NCBI GenBank assembly: GCA_050330195.1
Contig: JBHJOB010000027.1
Location: 69,878-133,877, forward strand
Reading direction: 5' to 3'
DNA from: JAHQVI01 sp050330195
GTDB lineage: Bacteria; Pseudomonadota; Alphaproteobacteria; Rhizobiales; Rhodomicrobiaceae
Length of the DNA: 64,000 nucleotides
Every line of letters starts with the position of its first letter. The stretch's first letter is position 1. Below the pieces are notes generated by a model. The model saw only the letters and a program-made list of their open reading frames with translations. It ran no database searches and was not told the DNA's origin. Positions 27,440 through 37,497 of the stretch are shown here, piece after piece. A program made the position numbers and the translations under genes.

Positions 27440-29029
27440 ATGGATTTGCTAACCCTGAAATCTGCCGCTAGAGCGCAAGGCGAGACAGCGACCGCAATGG
27501 AACCGGCCCTGACAATCGAACGTCTCGACGAAACGGCGCTGGGCCAACTCGCACAGCGCCTCGCGCCGCGTCTGCGCGCCGGGGATTTCCTCGCCCTGCG
27601 CGGCGATCTCGGCGCAGGCAAGACGGCCTTCGCACGCGCCCTCATCCGCGCACTCGCCGGGCGGCCTGACGAAGAGGTGCCAAGCCCGACCTTTTCCATC
27701 GTCCAGCCTTACGAGACGCCGCGTTTCCCGGTTCACCATTTCGACTTTTACCGTCTTTCCGGTCCGGGCGAGGCGGCAGAACTCGGGCTTGACGAAGCGC
27801 TGGACGCGGGGCTGGTCGTCGCGGAATGGCCGGAGCGGCTTGAGAACCGCCTGCCCCTCGACCGGCTGGAAATCGCGCTGACCGAAACGGACGCGCCGGA
27901 GCTACGCTTCGTGACGCTTTCTGGTTTTGGCGGATGGACGCCTCGCCTAGCGCGCTTTGCAGCCATCGAGCGCTTTCTCGACGGCTCCGGATGGCTGGAC
28001 GCCCGGCAGCAAGCCCTGACCGGCGACGCCTCGGCGCGCGGCTATACGAGGCTCACCCGCGAAGGCGTCGGCGCGCTCCTGATGGACTCGCCGAAAATGC
28101 CGGACGGCCCGCCGATTCGTGATGGCCGGCCCTACAGCCAGATCGCGCATCTGGCCGAGGACGTCCGGCCCTTCGTCGCCGTCGCCGCCGCTTTGCGCGA
28201 AGCCGGCCTGGCCGCGCCGGAGATTCTCGCGCAGGATCTCGATAACGGCCTGCTGCTGATCGAGGACTTCGGCGATCTGACATTCACGCACCTTCAGACC
28301 GAAGGCCGCGATTTGCGCCCGCTCTACCGGCTTGCCGTCGATGCACTGCTCAGGCTGCGCCAGCATCCACCGGCCGCGATCCTGCACGCGCCGGATGTCG
28401 CCCACCCCCTGCCGGATTTCGACGCGGAAGCGCTCCACATCGAAACAGAGCTGCTCACCGACTGGTTTCTTCCCGCCGTGAACGACGCCGAGCCGCCCCA
28501 AGCTGTGCGCGAGGAATTCACCGCGCTTTGGGCGGAGCAATTCGGCTGGCTTCTGGCGCAACCGGCCGGATGGGTGCTGCGCGACTTCCACTCGCCGAAC
28601 CTGCTGCTCCGCCCTGAACAAACCGGCCTTGCCCGCCTCGGCGTCATCGACTTTCAGGACGCCATGCGCGGCCACCCGGCCTATGATCTGGTCTCCCTGC
28701 TTCAGGATGCCCGGCTCGATCTGCCCGCCGGTCTGGAAGACGAATTGCTCGCCCATTATTGCAATGAGGCTGCCGCCGCCAATCCCGCATTCGACCAGAC
28801 GGCTTTCATGCGCGCCTACCGGCTGCTCGGCGCCCAGCGCGCAACGAAAATTCTCGGCATTTTCACACGGCTCGCCCGGCGTGACGGCAAGCGCGCCTAT
28901 CTCCGGCACATGCCGCGTATTTCCGCCTACCTCGCAGCCGATCTGGCGGACCCGAATTTGGCCCCATTGCAAGCCTGGTATGCCCGCCACGCACCGCTGA
29001 ATATCGAGGAGATCGCGGCCAGAATCTGA
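27440..29029 (+). CDS. Fusion of TsaE (tRNA t6A ATPase) with AmgK-like sugar kinase
   Basis: 529 residues with two enzymes in one chain. Residues about 20-165 are TsaE: P-loop GDLGAGKT (55-62), SPTFSIVQPYE and HFDFYRL; this ATPase is needed for N6-threonylcarbamoyl-adenosine in tRNA. From about 180 onward is an aminoglycoside phosphotransferase-fold kinase: LLLIEDFGDLT (hinge), VLRDFHSPNLLL (catalytic Asp382), GVIDFQDAMRGHPAYDLVSLLQDAR (Mg site). Followed by a MurU-like gene, the kinase half is best read as AmgK, the anomeric kinase for N-acetylmuramate and N-acetylglucosamine. An internal ATG at 27497 would remove 19 atypical residues. Confidence 0.88.
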   Translation: MDLLTLKSAARAQGETATAMEPALTIERLDETALGQLAQRLAPRLRAGDFLALRGDLGAGKTAFARALIRALAGRPDEEVPSPTFSIVQPYETPRFPVHHFDFYRLSGPGEAAELGLDEALDAGLVVAEWPERLENRLPLDRLEIALTETDAPELRFVTLSGFGGWTPRLARFAAIERFLDGSGWLDARQQALTGDASARGYTRLTREGVGALLMDSPKMPDGPPIRDGRPYSQIAHLAEDVRPFVAVAAALREAGLAAPEILAQDLDNGLLLIEDFGDLTFTHLQTEGRDLRPLYRLAVDALLRLRQHPPAAILHAPDVAHPLPDFDAEALHIETELLTDWFLPAVNDAEPPQAVREEFTALWAEQFGWLLAQPAGWVLRDFHSPNLLLRPEQTGLARLGVIDFQDAMRGHPAYDLVSLLQDARLDLPAGLEDELLAHYCNEAAAANPAFDQTAFMRAYRLLGAQRATKILGIFTRLARRDGKRAYLRHMPRISAYLAADLADPNLAPLQAWYARHAPLNIEEIAARI

Positions 29030-29086
29030 TAATCGCCCGCCATTTCAGAGCAACAAGGGGCGACCATAACCTTACGGAGTTCCCCC

Positions 29087-29815
29087 ATGTCCGGCGACAT
29101 GATCTCTCACGCGCTCGTTCTCGCAGCCGGTTTCGGCAATCGGATGCGCCCCTTGACCGACAGCGTTCCGAAACCTCTGGTCCGCCTGGGCGGCAAGCCT
29201 CTGCTGGACCATGTTCTCGACCGGCTTGCCGACGCCGGGATCACCGACGCCGTCGTCAATGTTCACTATCTCGCGGACCAGATCGAAGCGCATCTGGCCG
29301 GCCGAAAAAGCCCCCGCATCACCATCTCCGACGAACGCGCACAGCTTCTCGACACGGGAGGAGCTGTGAACAAAGCGCGTCAAAGCCTTGGAACCAATCC
29401 ATTCTTCGTCCACAATTCCGACTCGGTCTGGGTCGAGCACGGCGAATCAATGCTCGGCCGCATGATCGAGGACTGGGACGGGGACATCATGGATTGCCTG
29501 CTGCTGCTCGCCTCTGCGGAGAACAGCCTCGGCTATTCCGGACACGGCGATTTTCATATGAACGACGATGGCACGCTGCGCCGCCGCGCAAAGGGTGAAC
29601 GCGCCCCATACGTGTTTGCGGGCGTGTCCATCACCAAGCCGAACCTTTTCGACCATTGCCCCGACGGTCCGTTTTCACTCAACCGGATCTGGGACGAAGC
29701 GATCGCGAAAGGCCGCCTGCACGCCATAAGCCATCAGGGCTCATGGATGCATGTCGGCACGCCTGACGCGCTCGCGGAGGCGGAAAGGCTGCTTGATGGA
29801 CTTGACGCAGCCTGA
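29087..29815 (+). CDS. murU: Nucleotidyltransferase, MurU-like
   Basis: A 242-residue sugar-1-phosphate nucleotidyltransferase. The signature is LVLAAGFGNRMRPLTDSVPKPLV (quoted for its G-x-G-x-R-x-x-P-x-x-x-x-x-P-K-P pattern), then HNSDSVWVEHGES for the metal and YVFAGVSITKPNLF. With the AmgK-like kinase just upstream it should turn MurNAc-1-phosphate into UDP-MurNAc, a recycling route that bypasses de novo synthesis (and fosfomycin). CGGAG lies about eight bases before ATG. The addB start lies inside its last 20 bases. Confidence 0.82.
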   Translation: MSGDMISHALVLAAGFGNRMRPLTDSVPKPLVRLGGKPLLDHVLDRLADAGITDAVVNVHYLADQIEAHLAGRKSPRITISDERAQLLDTGGAVNKARQSLGTNPFFVHNSDSVWVEHGESMLGRMIEDWDGDIMDCLLLLASAENSLGYSGHGDFHMNDDGTLRRRAKGERAPYVFAGVSITKPNLFDHCPDGPFSLNRIWDEAIAKGRLHAISHQGSWMHVGTPDALAEAERLLDGLDAA

Positions 29816-32800
29816 GCTGCAACTTTTCGAGGGCGCGCCGGGGGGCGCATCCGGCCAGATCTTCACCATCCCGCCAACCGCGCCGTTTCTTGACACGCTT
29901 GCGCGCGCCATTCTCTCCGGCGGTCTGCCGCGCATGGGCGGCTCCGCGCCCTCGCTCCTCGACCTGGCGGGCTATGAGATTTACCTGCCGAACCGGGCTG
30001 CGTGCCGCGCGCTGGCCGCGATCTTCCTGTCGCTCTCCGAAAATGGCGCAACGCTCCTGCCACGCATCCGTCCGCTCGGCAGCGCCGAGGAAGACACACT
30101 TCTCCTGCTGGGCGATGAACGCGAGCAGGACAAACCGGACCGCCCGATTCAGCCTGTCGCAAGGGCTATCGCGCCGCTCGACCGCCGCATGGCGCTTACA
30201 CGTCTGGTCATGGCCTGGGCGCGAAACTTGAGCGACGGTTATGTCGCGAACACCCCTGCTGCCGCCTCCGAACTGGCGCTGGAATTGATGCGGCTCATGG
30301 ATGAAGCCGAAACCGAGGCCGTTGACCTGTCGCGCATGGCCGAGCTTGTGCCGGAGCGTTTCGCCGGACATGAACAGCTCTCGCTCAGCTTCCTCAATAT
30401 CGTCGTCGAGGCTTGGCCCGCCTTTCTGGCCGAACAGAAACTGATCAACCCCGTTGAACGGCGCAATCGGCTCATGGCGCTGGAAGCGGAACGCCTGAGA
30501 CGCAGCCATCCCGATACGCCAGTCATCGTCGCGGGTTCGACCGGCAGCATTCCGGCAACCGCCGAGTTGATGAAAGCGGTCGCCGGTCTGCCCAATGGAG
30601 CGATCGTTCTGCCCGGTCTCGATCTGACGCTTGACGATCCGAGCTGGAACGCGATTGCCGAGCACCCCGAACATCCTCAGGCCGGACTGCTCCAACTCCT
30701 CGCCGATCTCGACGTTGCCCGCGCCGATGTGACAGAGCTTGCCGGCAATGAGCCTGCCCCGGAGGATGCCGCGAAAGTTCGGCTCCTGAGCGAGGCGCTC
30801 CGCCCGGCCACCACGCTCGGGGCCTGGCCCGGCTTCATGGCGTCCGCTTCCGCTCGCGCGATCGAACGGGCTTTCGCGTCCGCGTCCCTGATTTCCGCGC
30901 CCACTGAACAGGATGAAGCCGCTGCCATTGCCCTGATCATGCGCGAGGCGATCGAGACGCCCGGCAGAACAGCCAATCTGGTCACGCCCGACCGTGCGCT
31001 CGCCCGCCGCGTCAGCGCGGAGTTGCGTCGCTGGGGCATCAGCCTGGATGTTTCTTCCGGCGAACCGCTGCTCTCCACGCCCGCCGGCACCTTTCACGAT
31101 CTCATCACCGACGCCGCCACGACCGGCGATCAGATCGCGCTTCTGGCATTGATGAAGCACAAGCTGACGCGGCTTGGTCTGCCGGAAGGCGCCGCCCAGC
31201 GCGCGGCGCGGACCATCGAGATCGCCGCCATGCGCCAGCCCTGGTGCGGCGAAGGCGTCGCGGCGCTCATGGCCAGCCTCGACGAGACGCAAAAGGCTCG
31301 GCCCCGCCATCCCGCCATCGAGCGTCTGACCGGGCCTGACTGGGACGACGCTTACGAGGCCGTGGAGCGGCTGCGCGATGCGCTGCAACCGCTGACCGGA
31401 TTTCCGCGCTCACAGGCGATGCCGCTGGCAGCGCTGGCTGGCGCTCATGCCGAGGCGGCGGCGATGCTCGCAGCCGACGATATGGCGGAGCAACCCGGCT
31501 TCGCGAATACGCCGGACGGGGCCATGCTGGCGGTCTTTCTCGATCTCCTTGCCCAGCAGGAAAACGCACCGGACGTCAAGCTTGCGGACTACCCTGCCCT
31601 GTTCCGCACGCTGATCCGGATCGAGAGCGTCCAACCGACTGTCACGCCGCATCCGCGGCTGAAAATCCTGTCCGCCATGGACGCGCGGCTGACGTCGGCC
31701 GATCTTGTCATCCTCGCCGGGCTGAATGAGGGCACATCGCCCGAAGCCGCCGATCCGGGGCCGTGGCTCAACCGCTCCATGCGCGATGCGCTCGGGCTGC
31801 CGCCGCCGGAACGCAGGACACGCCTTGCCGCCCATGATTTCGTGCAGATGCTCGGGGGCCGCGAAGTGGTGCTGACGCGGGCGCTGAAATCCGGTGGCGC
31901 GCCGACCGTGCCGAGCCGCTGGCTGATGCGCTTGCAGGCCCTGTTGAACGGGCTCGGCCTGGGGCAAGCGCTGGAACCGCCCCGGCCCTGGCTGCACTGG
32001 GCGGCGCAGCGCAACGCGGCGGACGCACCGCCCCCCGCCAAAGCGCCGGCCCCCTGCCCGCCTCTGGATGCGCGCCCGCGGTCCCTGAGCGTCTCCGACA
32101 TCGAGCGGCTGATTGCCAATCCTTACGCGATCTACGCCCGGCACGTCCTTGGCCTTGTCCCGCTCAACCCGCTCGCCACGGAGCCGGGCGGCGCGGAAAA
32201 GGGCCAGATCATCCATGATGTGCTGCACCGTTTCGCCCGCCGCTTCCCCGAAGGCATGCCGCAGGACTGCGCCGGCCTGCTCATGCCGATCTTCGACGAA
32301 TGCGCTGCCCTTTATGGCGAACGCGCCCATGTGATGGCGTTCTGGCGGCCACGCATGGAGCGCTTTGCAGCATGGTTCGCCGAGACGGAAGGCGCGCGGC
32401 GCGGCGAGGCGCGCGTGCTGACGGAGTTGCCCGGGCGCTATGAATTCGAAGCGCCCGGCGGGCCGTTTCTTCTGCGTGCCCGTGCCGACCGCATCGACCT
32501 GCACCCCGATGGCGGCCTGGCGGTCTACGATTACAAGAGCGGCGGAATGCCAACGGACACTGCAGTTGCCGCGTTCAAGGCGCCGCAATTGCCGCTCGAA
32601 GCGCTGATCCTCAAGGAAGGCGGTTTCGATGGCGTCGCCAGCCGGATGGTTGCGAAGCTTGCCTATATTTCGGCCAAGGGCGGCAATCCACCGGGCGATG
32701 AGCGCCAGCTGAAATGCGAGACGCCGGACGCTCTGGCGGAGGGCGCGCGTGACGGGCTGACGACGCTGATCGCCCGGTTCGACGATCCGTCGACGCCATA

Positions 32801-32906
32801 TACGGCCATGCGTCGCGCGGCCTTTGCCGATGTCTATCGCTTCGACGATTACGCCCATCTGGCTCGCGTCCCCGAATGGGCGGGCGCGGAGGAGGCCGGC
32901 GAATGA
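29796..32906 (+). CDS. addB: Double-strand break repair subunit AddB
   Basis: About 1036 residues of the alphaproteobacterial AddB type, the partner of AddA in the helicase-nuclease that prepares broken ends for RecA. It has an inactive helicase-like front, a UvrD-like LAGLNEGTSPEAADPGPWLNRSMR stretch in the centre, and a C-terminal RecB-type nuclease domain with GGLAVYDYKSGGMPT as the D-x-K part and GQIIHDVLHRF before it. The iron-sulphur cysteines of Gram-positive AddB are not seen. The start at 29796 overlaps murU by 20 bases; its stop overlaps addA (ATGA). Confidence 0.93.
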   Translation: MDLTQPELQLFEGAPGGASGQIFTIPPTAPFLDTLARAILSGGLPRMGGSAPSLLDLAGYEIYLPNRAACRALAAIFLSLSENGATLLPRIRPLGSAEEDTLLLLGDEREQDKPDRPIQPVARAIAPLDRRMALTRLVMAWARNLSDGYVANTPAAASELALELMRLMDEAETEAVDLSRMAELVPERFAGHEQLSLSFLNIVVEAWPAFLAEQKLINPVERRNRLMALEAERLRRSHPDTPVIVAGSTGSIPATAELMKAVAGLPNGAIVLPGLDLTLDDPSWNAIAEHPEHPQAGLLQLLADLDVARADVTELAGNEPAPEDAAKVRLLSEALRPATTLGAWPGFMASASARAIERAFASASLISAPTEQDEAAAIALIMREAIETPGRTANLVTPDRALARRVSAELRRWGISLDVSSGEPLLSTPAGTFHDLITDAATTGDQIALLALMKHKLTRLGLPEGAAQRAARTIEIAAMRQPWCGEGVAALMASLDETQKARPRHPAIERLTGPDWDDAYEAVERLRDALQPLTGFPRSQAMPLAALAGAHAEAAAMLAADDMAEQPGFANTPDGAMLAVFLDLLAQQENAPDVKLADYPALFRTLIRIESVQPTVTPHPRLKILSAMDARLTSADLVILAGLNEGTSPEAADPGPWLNRSMRDALGLPPPERRTRLAAHDFVQMLGGREVVLTRALKSGGAPTVPSRWLMRLQALLNGLGLGQALEPPRPWLHWAAQRNAADAPPPAKAPAPCPPLDARPRSLSVSDIERLIANPYAIYARHVLGLVPLNPLATEPGGAEKGQIIHDVLHRFARRFPEGMPQDCAGLLMPIFDECAALYGERAHVMAFWRPRMERFAAWFAETEGARRGEARVLTELPGRYEFEAPGGPFLLRARADRIDLHPDGGLAVYDYKSGGMPTDTAVAAFKAPQLPLEALILKEGGFDGVASRMVAKLAYISAKGGNPPGDERQLKCETPDALAEGARDGLTTLIARFDDPSTPYTAMRRAAFADVYRFDDYAHLARVPEWAGAEEAGE

Positions 32907-35900
32907 TGACCAGACCCGCCATCCTCGATTTCTCCGCCGAACAGCTCGCCAAGGCCCGCGCCCAGTCGCAGGACTATCAGAGCCGCGCCGCCGATCCGGG
33001 CAATTCCGCGTGGGTGTCGGCCAATGCGGGGACCGGCAAGACTTACGTGCTCGTCCTGCGCGTTCTGCGGCTGCTGCTGTCAGGCGCATCCATCGACAGC
33101 CTGTTGTGCCTCACCTTCACCAAGGCGGCAGCGGCGGAAATGTCGAACCGGCTGATCGCGCGGCTCGGCGAGTGGGCCGCCATGTCCGAGGCGGCGCTTT
33201 GCGCCGAACTCACAGTAGTCCTGAAACGTGATCCGACCTCGGAGGAATGCAGCTTCGCACGCTGCCTTTTCGCCCATGTTCTCGATGCCCCCGGCGGGCT
33301 GAAGATCATGACGATCCACGCCTTCTGCGACCGCGTCCTGCGCCGGTTCCCGATCGAAGCAGGCGTGCCGCCGAGCTTCACGATCCTGACGGATGAGGAA
33401 CGCCGCGCCTTGCTGCAGGAGACGACCGATACGGTTTTGCATGAAGCCGCCCAGCATGGCGAATGTGCGCTTGGCAAGGCCCTGACGACCGTCGTGTCCC
33501 ATGCCGGCGAAGACCGTTTTCAGGAATTGCTGCAAGCGGTGATCGGCAAGCAGGACGCAATACGACAACTGATCCGTGAGCAGATCGACGGCGACGACCC
33601 ATTCGAGGGCATCGAAGCGGCTTTGCGTGTCGCCCTGGGCGCCCGGTGTGACGAGACACCGGAAACGATCATCGCCGAGATGGCGGCAACCTGCCCGGAT
33701 GCGCTGATCGCAAGCGCGGTCTCCCTGCTGAATGAGGGCAAGAAAAGCGACTGGGATCTGGCAGACCGCCTCGGCAAGGCGCGCGGTAAAGTGGACCGTG
33801 CCCGCGTCGAAGCGCTGACGACGGCCTTCTTGACCGCTGCCGGACAGCGGCGCGCCGATCGCGGCTTCGTCACCAAGGCCCTGCGCGAATCCGATCCCGG
33901 TACGAGCGAGGCGCTCTGCCGCGCCCGGGACGATTTCGCGGCGCTCGAAGTCCGCCGCCGCGCCCTCGATGCTGCAACCGCGTCGACGGCTCTGCTCCGG
34001 CTGGGTGACGCCGTCATCCAGCTCTACGAGGAAACCAAGGCGCAGCGCACCGCGATGGATTTCGACGGGCTGATCGCAAAGACGGCCGCGCTGTTCCAGC
34101 GTTCCGGGGCCAGCGCGTGGGTGTTGTTCCGGCTCGACAGCGACCTGCGCCACATCCTGGTGGACGAGGCGCAGGATACGAGCCCGGCGCAATGGGCGCT
34201 TGTCCGTGCCCTGACGACCGAATTCTTCTCCGGCGAAGGTGTCGACGACCGGACGGACACGCTCTTTGCCGTGGGCGATGAGAAACAGTCGATCTATGGC
34301 TTTCAGGGCGCAGATCCGCGCCAGTTCGCCGAAACCGGCCGCGACTATTCGCAGCGCGCACGCGCCGCGCGTCAGCCCTGGATCGAAGCGCCGCTGACGC
34401 TCTCCTACCGCACGACCCGCGCGGTCCTCGAAGCGGTCGATCTCGTTTTCGCGGACCGGGAGCGCACGGCAGGACTGACGGCGGACGGATCACCCGTGCG
34501 CCATTTCGCCAATCGCGAAGGCGAGGCCGGGCTGGTCGAGGTCTGGCCGGTCGTCACACCGGAGAAGCGCGATGCGGCAGCCGCCTGGGAGCCCTTTTCG
34601 GAAAATGCCGGAGCGCCTCCACCGCCGAAAATGCTGGCGGGCAAAATCGCAAAACAGATCCGGCACTGGCTCGACAGCGGTGAGATGCTCACATCTCAGA
34701 ACCGCCCCGTCCGCCCCGGCGACATTCTCATTCTCGTGCGCAAGCGGAATCCGCTCGCCGCTCCGCTGGTGAAGGCGCTGAAAGCCCAGGGCGTGCCTGT
34801 TGCGGGCGCGGACCGGATGAAGCTGACCGAGCAGCTTGCCGTGATGGACCTGATGGCGCTGGGCGATGCGCTGCTATTGCCCGAGGACGATCTGACGCTC
34901 GCCGCGCTGCTCAAGAGCCCGGTCTTCGGTTTCGATGATGACGATCTCTTCGCCGTCGGACATGGCCGGAGCCTTTCTCTGTGGGATGCGCTGGCCGAGA
35001 AGCGGGACGCCCGCCCGGCCTATGCGGCAACGTCCGACGCGCTCAACAACTGGCGCGAGGCAGCGGCGGCGCAAAAGCCGTTCGATTTCTACATGGCCCG
35101 GCTGGAAGGCGACGGGCTGCGCCGCAAGCTTCTGGATCGTCTCGGCCCGGAGGCGGCGGACGCCATCGACGAATTCGTCAATCTGGCGCTTGCCTATGAG
35201 GCCAGTGAGACGCCGACGCTGCAAGGCTTCCTGCATTGGCTTCGTGCCGCCGCGCCGGAGATCAAGCGCGACATGGAAGGCGGGCGCGACGAGGTGCGCG
35301 TGATGACGGTGCACGGCTCCAAGGGGCTTGAGGCGAATATCGTCATCCTCGCGGACACCTGTTCGGCAAGGAGCGGCGGACGCGGCGGACTTGTCGAGTT
35401 GGACCAACCGGGACGCCCGCCCGACGCCGCAACGCTCCCGGTGTGGGTGCTGCCGGGATCGCGGCTGGTGCCCGCAATCGACACGGCCTGCGCGGACCAG
35501 CAACGCGCGGAGCAGGAGGAATATTTGCGCCTGCTCTATGTGGCGATGACCCGCGCGCGGGACCGGCTCTATGTCGGCGGCTTCGAGGGGCTCAAGGCGC
35601 GGGACAGGAATTGCTGGTACGATCTTGTCTGCGACGGCTTGCAGGGACGTTTGAGCGAAGCGCTCGATCATGAGGGCAAGCCGGTGCAGCGCATGGAATG
35701 TGCCCAGGAGATCGCGCCGAAACAGCCGCCCGCGATCGGGGAGACGCGGACGCCCGCGCCGATGCCGGAATGGAGCGCCGGAACAGCCGTCGCTGCGCTT
35801 CCGCCTCGGATGATCAGCCCATCCCGCCTCGATGTATCCGCAACCGGTGCCAGCGCGCATCCGGGTGCAAGACCACGCTTCGAAGCCCTGCAACGCGGAC

Positions 35901-36451
35901 GGCTTGTGCATCGGCTGCTTGAGCTGCTCCCCCTTCTGCCCGTCTCCCGCCGCGAGGCGCGGGGCGCCGCGTTTCTTTCAGCCGAGGCAAGGACCATCTC
36001 CAAACGCGAGCGCGACCGGATCCTTGCAGATGTCGTCGACATTCTGGGCCATCGCGATTTCGGCCCGCTTTTCGGTCCCGGCAGCCGAGCCGAAGCGCCA
36101 ATCGCGGCTGAATTGCCGCCGCCCGACGCCGGTGCGCCTCCGCTGCTCATCTCCGGTCAGATCGACCGGCTGATCGTCCGGGCCGCCGACGTGCTGATTC
36201 TCGATTTCAAGACCGGCCCTGCCGTTCCGCGCGATCCTTCCGCCACCCCGCCCGCTTATCTGGCGCAACTAGCCGCCTACCGGCTCGCGATCGCCCGGCT
36301 TTTCCCCGGCAGGGACGTCCGCGCCGCGTTGCTCTGGACCGAAAAGCCGCAATTGATGCCGATTCCGACCGGGCTGCTCGACCACGGCGAAAGGCTTCTT
36401 TACGAATCCGTGAGTTCCGGGCACCTTGATAAACAGACCGTCTCAACCTAG
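32903..36451 (+). CDS. addA: Double-strand break repair helicase AddA
   Basis: 1182 residues; the UvrD-type motor and nuclease of AddAB. Walker A is NAGTGKT (41-47), motif Ia LLCLTFTKAAAAEM, Walker B VDEAQDTSPAQW, motif III GDEKQSIYGFQGADP, motif IV LTLSYRTT, motif V VMTVHGSKGLEA, motif VI LYVAMTRARDRLY. The C-terminal nuclease ends with ADVLILDFKTGPA. Start ATG at 32903 overlaps the addB stop; a GGAGG lies upstream. Complete in length. Confidence 0.95.
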   Translation: MMTRPAILDFSAEQLAKARAQSQDYQSRAADPGNSAWVSANAGTGKTYVLVLRVLRLLLSGASIDSLLCLTFTKAAAAEMSNRLIARLGEWAAMSEAALCAELTVVLKRDPTSEECSFARCLFAHVLDAPGGLKIMTIHAFCDRVLRRFPIEAGVPPSFTILTDEERRALLQETTDTVLHEAAQHGECALGKALTTVVSHAGEDRFQELLQAVIGKQDAIRQLIREQIDGDDPFEGIEAALRVALGARCDETPETIIAEMAATCPDALIASAVSLLNEGKKSDWDLADRLGKARGKVDRARVEALTTAFLTAAGQRRADRGFVTKALRESDPGTSEALCRARDDFAALEVRRRALDAATASTALLRLGDAVIQLYEETKAQRTAMDFDGLIAKTAALFQRSGASAWVLFRLDSDLRHILVDEAQDTSPAQWALVRALTTEFFSGEGVDDRTDTLFAVGDEKQSIYGFQGADPRQFAETGRDYSQRARAARQPWIEAPLTLSYRTTRAVLEAVDLVFADRERTAGLTADGSPVRHFANREGEAGLVEVWPVVTPEKRDAAAAWEPFSENAGAPPPPKMLAGKIAKQIRHWLDSGEMLTSQNRPVRPGDILILVRKRNPLAAPLVKALKAQGVPVAGADRMKLTEQLAVMDLMALGDALLLPEDDLTLAALLKSPVFGFDDDDLFAVGHGRSLSLWDALAEKRDARPAYAATSDALNNWREAAAAQKPFDFYMARLEGDGLRRKLLDRLGPEAADAIDEFVNLALAYEASETPTLQGFLHWLRAAAPEIKRDMEGGRDEVRVMTVHGSKGLEANIVILADTCSARSGGRGGLVELDQPGRPPDAATLPVWVLPGSRLVPAIDTACADQQRAEQEEYLRLLYVAMTRARDRLYVGGFEGLKARDRNCWYDLVCDGLQGRLSEALDHEGKPVQRMECAQEIAPKQPPAIGETRTPAPMPEWSAGTAVAALPPRMISPSRLDVSATGASAHPGARPRFEALQRGRLVHRLLELLPLLPVSRREARGAAFLSAEARTISKRERDRILADVVDILGHRDFGPLFGPGSRAEAPIAAELPPPDAGAPPLLISGQIDRLIVRAADVLILDFKTGPAVPRDPSATPPAYLAQLAAYRLAIARLFPGRDVRAALLWTEKPQLMPIPTGLLDHGERLLYESVSSGHLDKQTVST

Positions 36452-36494
36452 CTGTAATGCAATTGCATTCGGGCCTCACAAAAGGAGATTTTCC

Positions 36495-36830
36495 ATGGCG
36501 CCTATCGCCGTTTCGGACGATACATTCGAGGCTGAAGTCCTCAACGCTCAAGAGCCTGTCGTCGTTGACTTCTGGGCGGAATGGTGCGGCCCATGCCGGA
36601 TGATCGCGCCGGCGCTTGAGGAAATCGCTCAGGAACTGGGCGGCAAGGTCAAGATCGTGAAGCTGAATGTCGACGAAAATCCCCGCACACCGGGCGAATT
36701 CGGCATTCGCGGGATTCCGGCCCTCTTGCTGTTCAAGAACGGTCAGGTCGCCGCGCAGAAAGTCGGCGCGCAGCCAAAGAACCAGCTCAAGGCGTGGATC
36801 GTGGAATCCGCCGAGGTTCAGGTCGCCTGA
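36495..36830 (+). CDS. trxA: Thioredoxin
   Basis: 111 residues, standard thioredoxin with the redox site WCGPC (30-34), FWAEWCGPCRMIAPALEE context, KLNVDENP, and the cis-Pro loop GIRGIPALLLFK. Start fixed by AGGAG eight bases upstream. It begins 43 bases after addA, so it likely shares that transcript, and ends before a terminator. Confidence 0.96.
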   Translation: MAPIAVSDDTFEAEVLNAQEPVVVDFWAEWCGPCRMIAPALEEIAQELGGKVKIVKLNVDENPRTPGEFGIRGIPALLLFKNGQVAAQKVGAQPKNQLKAWIVESAEVQVA

Positions 36831-36861
36831 ACGCTGCACGGGCGGACCAATCGACGGGAAA

Positions 36862-36887
36862 GGCTCGGCTTTTTGCCGGGCTTTTTC
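36862..36887 (+). terminator. Rho-independent terminator after trxA
   Basis: GCTCGGC (36863-36869) pairs with GCCGGGC (36875-36881) with one G-U pair around a T5 loop, followed by five more T. It ends the murU-addBA-trxA run. Confidence 0.75.
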
Positions 36888-36984
36888 ATTTTCAGATCAA
36901 AGCGATACGTCGAACAAGGGAACCTGTCCAGCCTGCCACGGTTTTTCCTTCAGCCGCAAGACTGACAATAAAGGAGACGCTGCG

Positions 36985-37392
36985 ATGGCCGAGCTCACAA
37001 TCGCCCCCGACTACGTCAACATGCTTGCCGTGAAGGTCCGTGCGATCATGGGGACCGAAGGCGTCGTTATCCCCGATCCGGGTTCCAATCCGACCGATGA
37101 CTCCATCGGCGGCCTGCAGGATCAGCCGGAATATCTGCGCCGCGAGGAATTCACGGCGGAAATTGCGGGGCTGAATGAGCGGGAGGAGGCCGAGCTTGTG
37201 GCTCTGATGTGGCTTGGCCGCGAAGATGCCGAACCGGAGGAATGGGAACGGCTCGTCAATCAGGCCATGAACCGGCGCGAGAGACCGACGGCGCAATATT
37301 TGCTGGGCCATCCGCTTTTGGCGGAATACTGGCTGAGCGGCTTGGAACGGCTGGGCCAGCCGCCACTGACCAGCGGCGTGGAGGAAATCTGA
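36985..37392 (+). CDS. DUF3775-family protein
   Basis: 135 residues, acidic, no signal or membrane helix. The sequence (DQPEYLRREEFTAEIAGLNE followed by EEAELVALMWLGRED) fits the small DUF3775 family of alphaproteobacteria, whose function is unknown. AAGGAG nine bases before ATG fixes the start. It follows trxA and its terminator in the same direction. Confidence 0.75.
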   Translation: MAELTIAPDYVNMLAVKVRAIMGTEGVVIPDPGSNPTDDSIGGLQDQPEYLRREEFTAEIAGLNEREEAELVALMWLGREDAEPEEWERLVNQAMNRRERPTAQYLLGHPLLAEYWLSGLERLGQPPLTSGVEEI

Positions 37393-37497
37393 CCGTCACG
37401 AAATCCGCGTAACCGGCGGGATACGCAACACACTCTCCCGCCTGCCACACAAGATCGAAATCATTTTCCATCAAACGGGGACGCCGCGCAATAAGGG

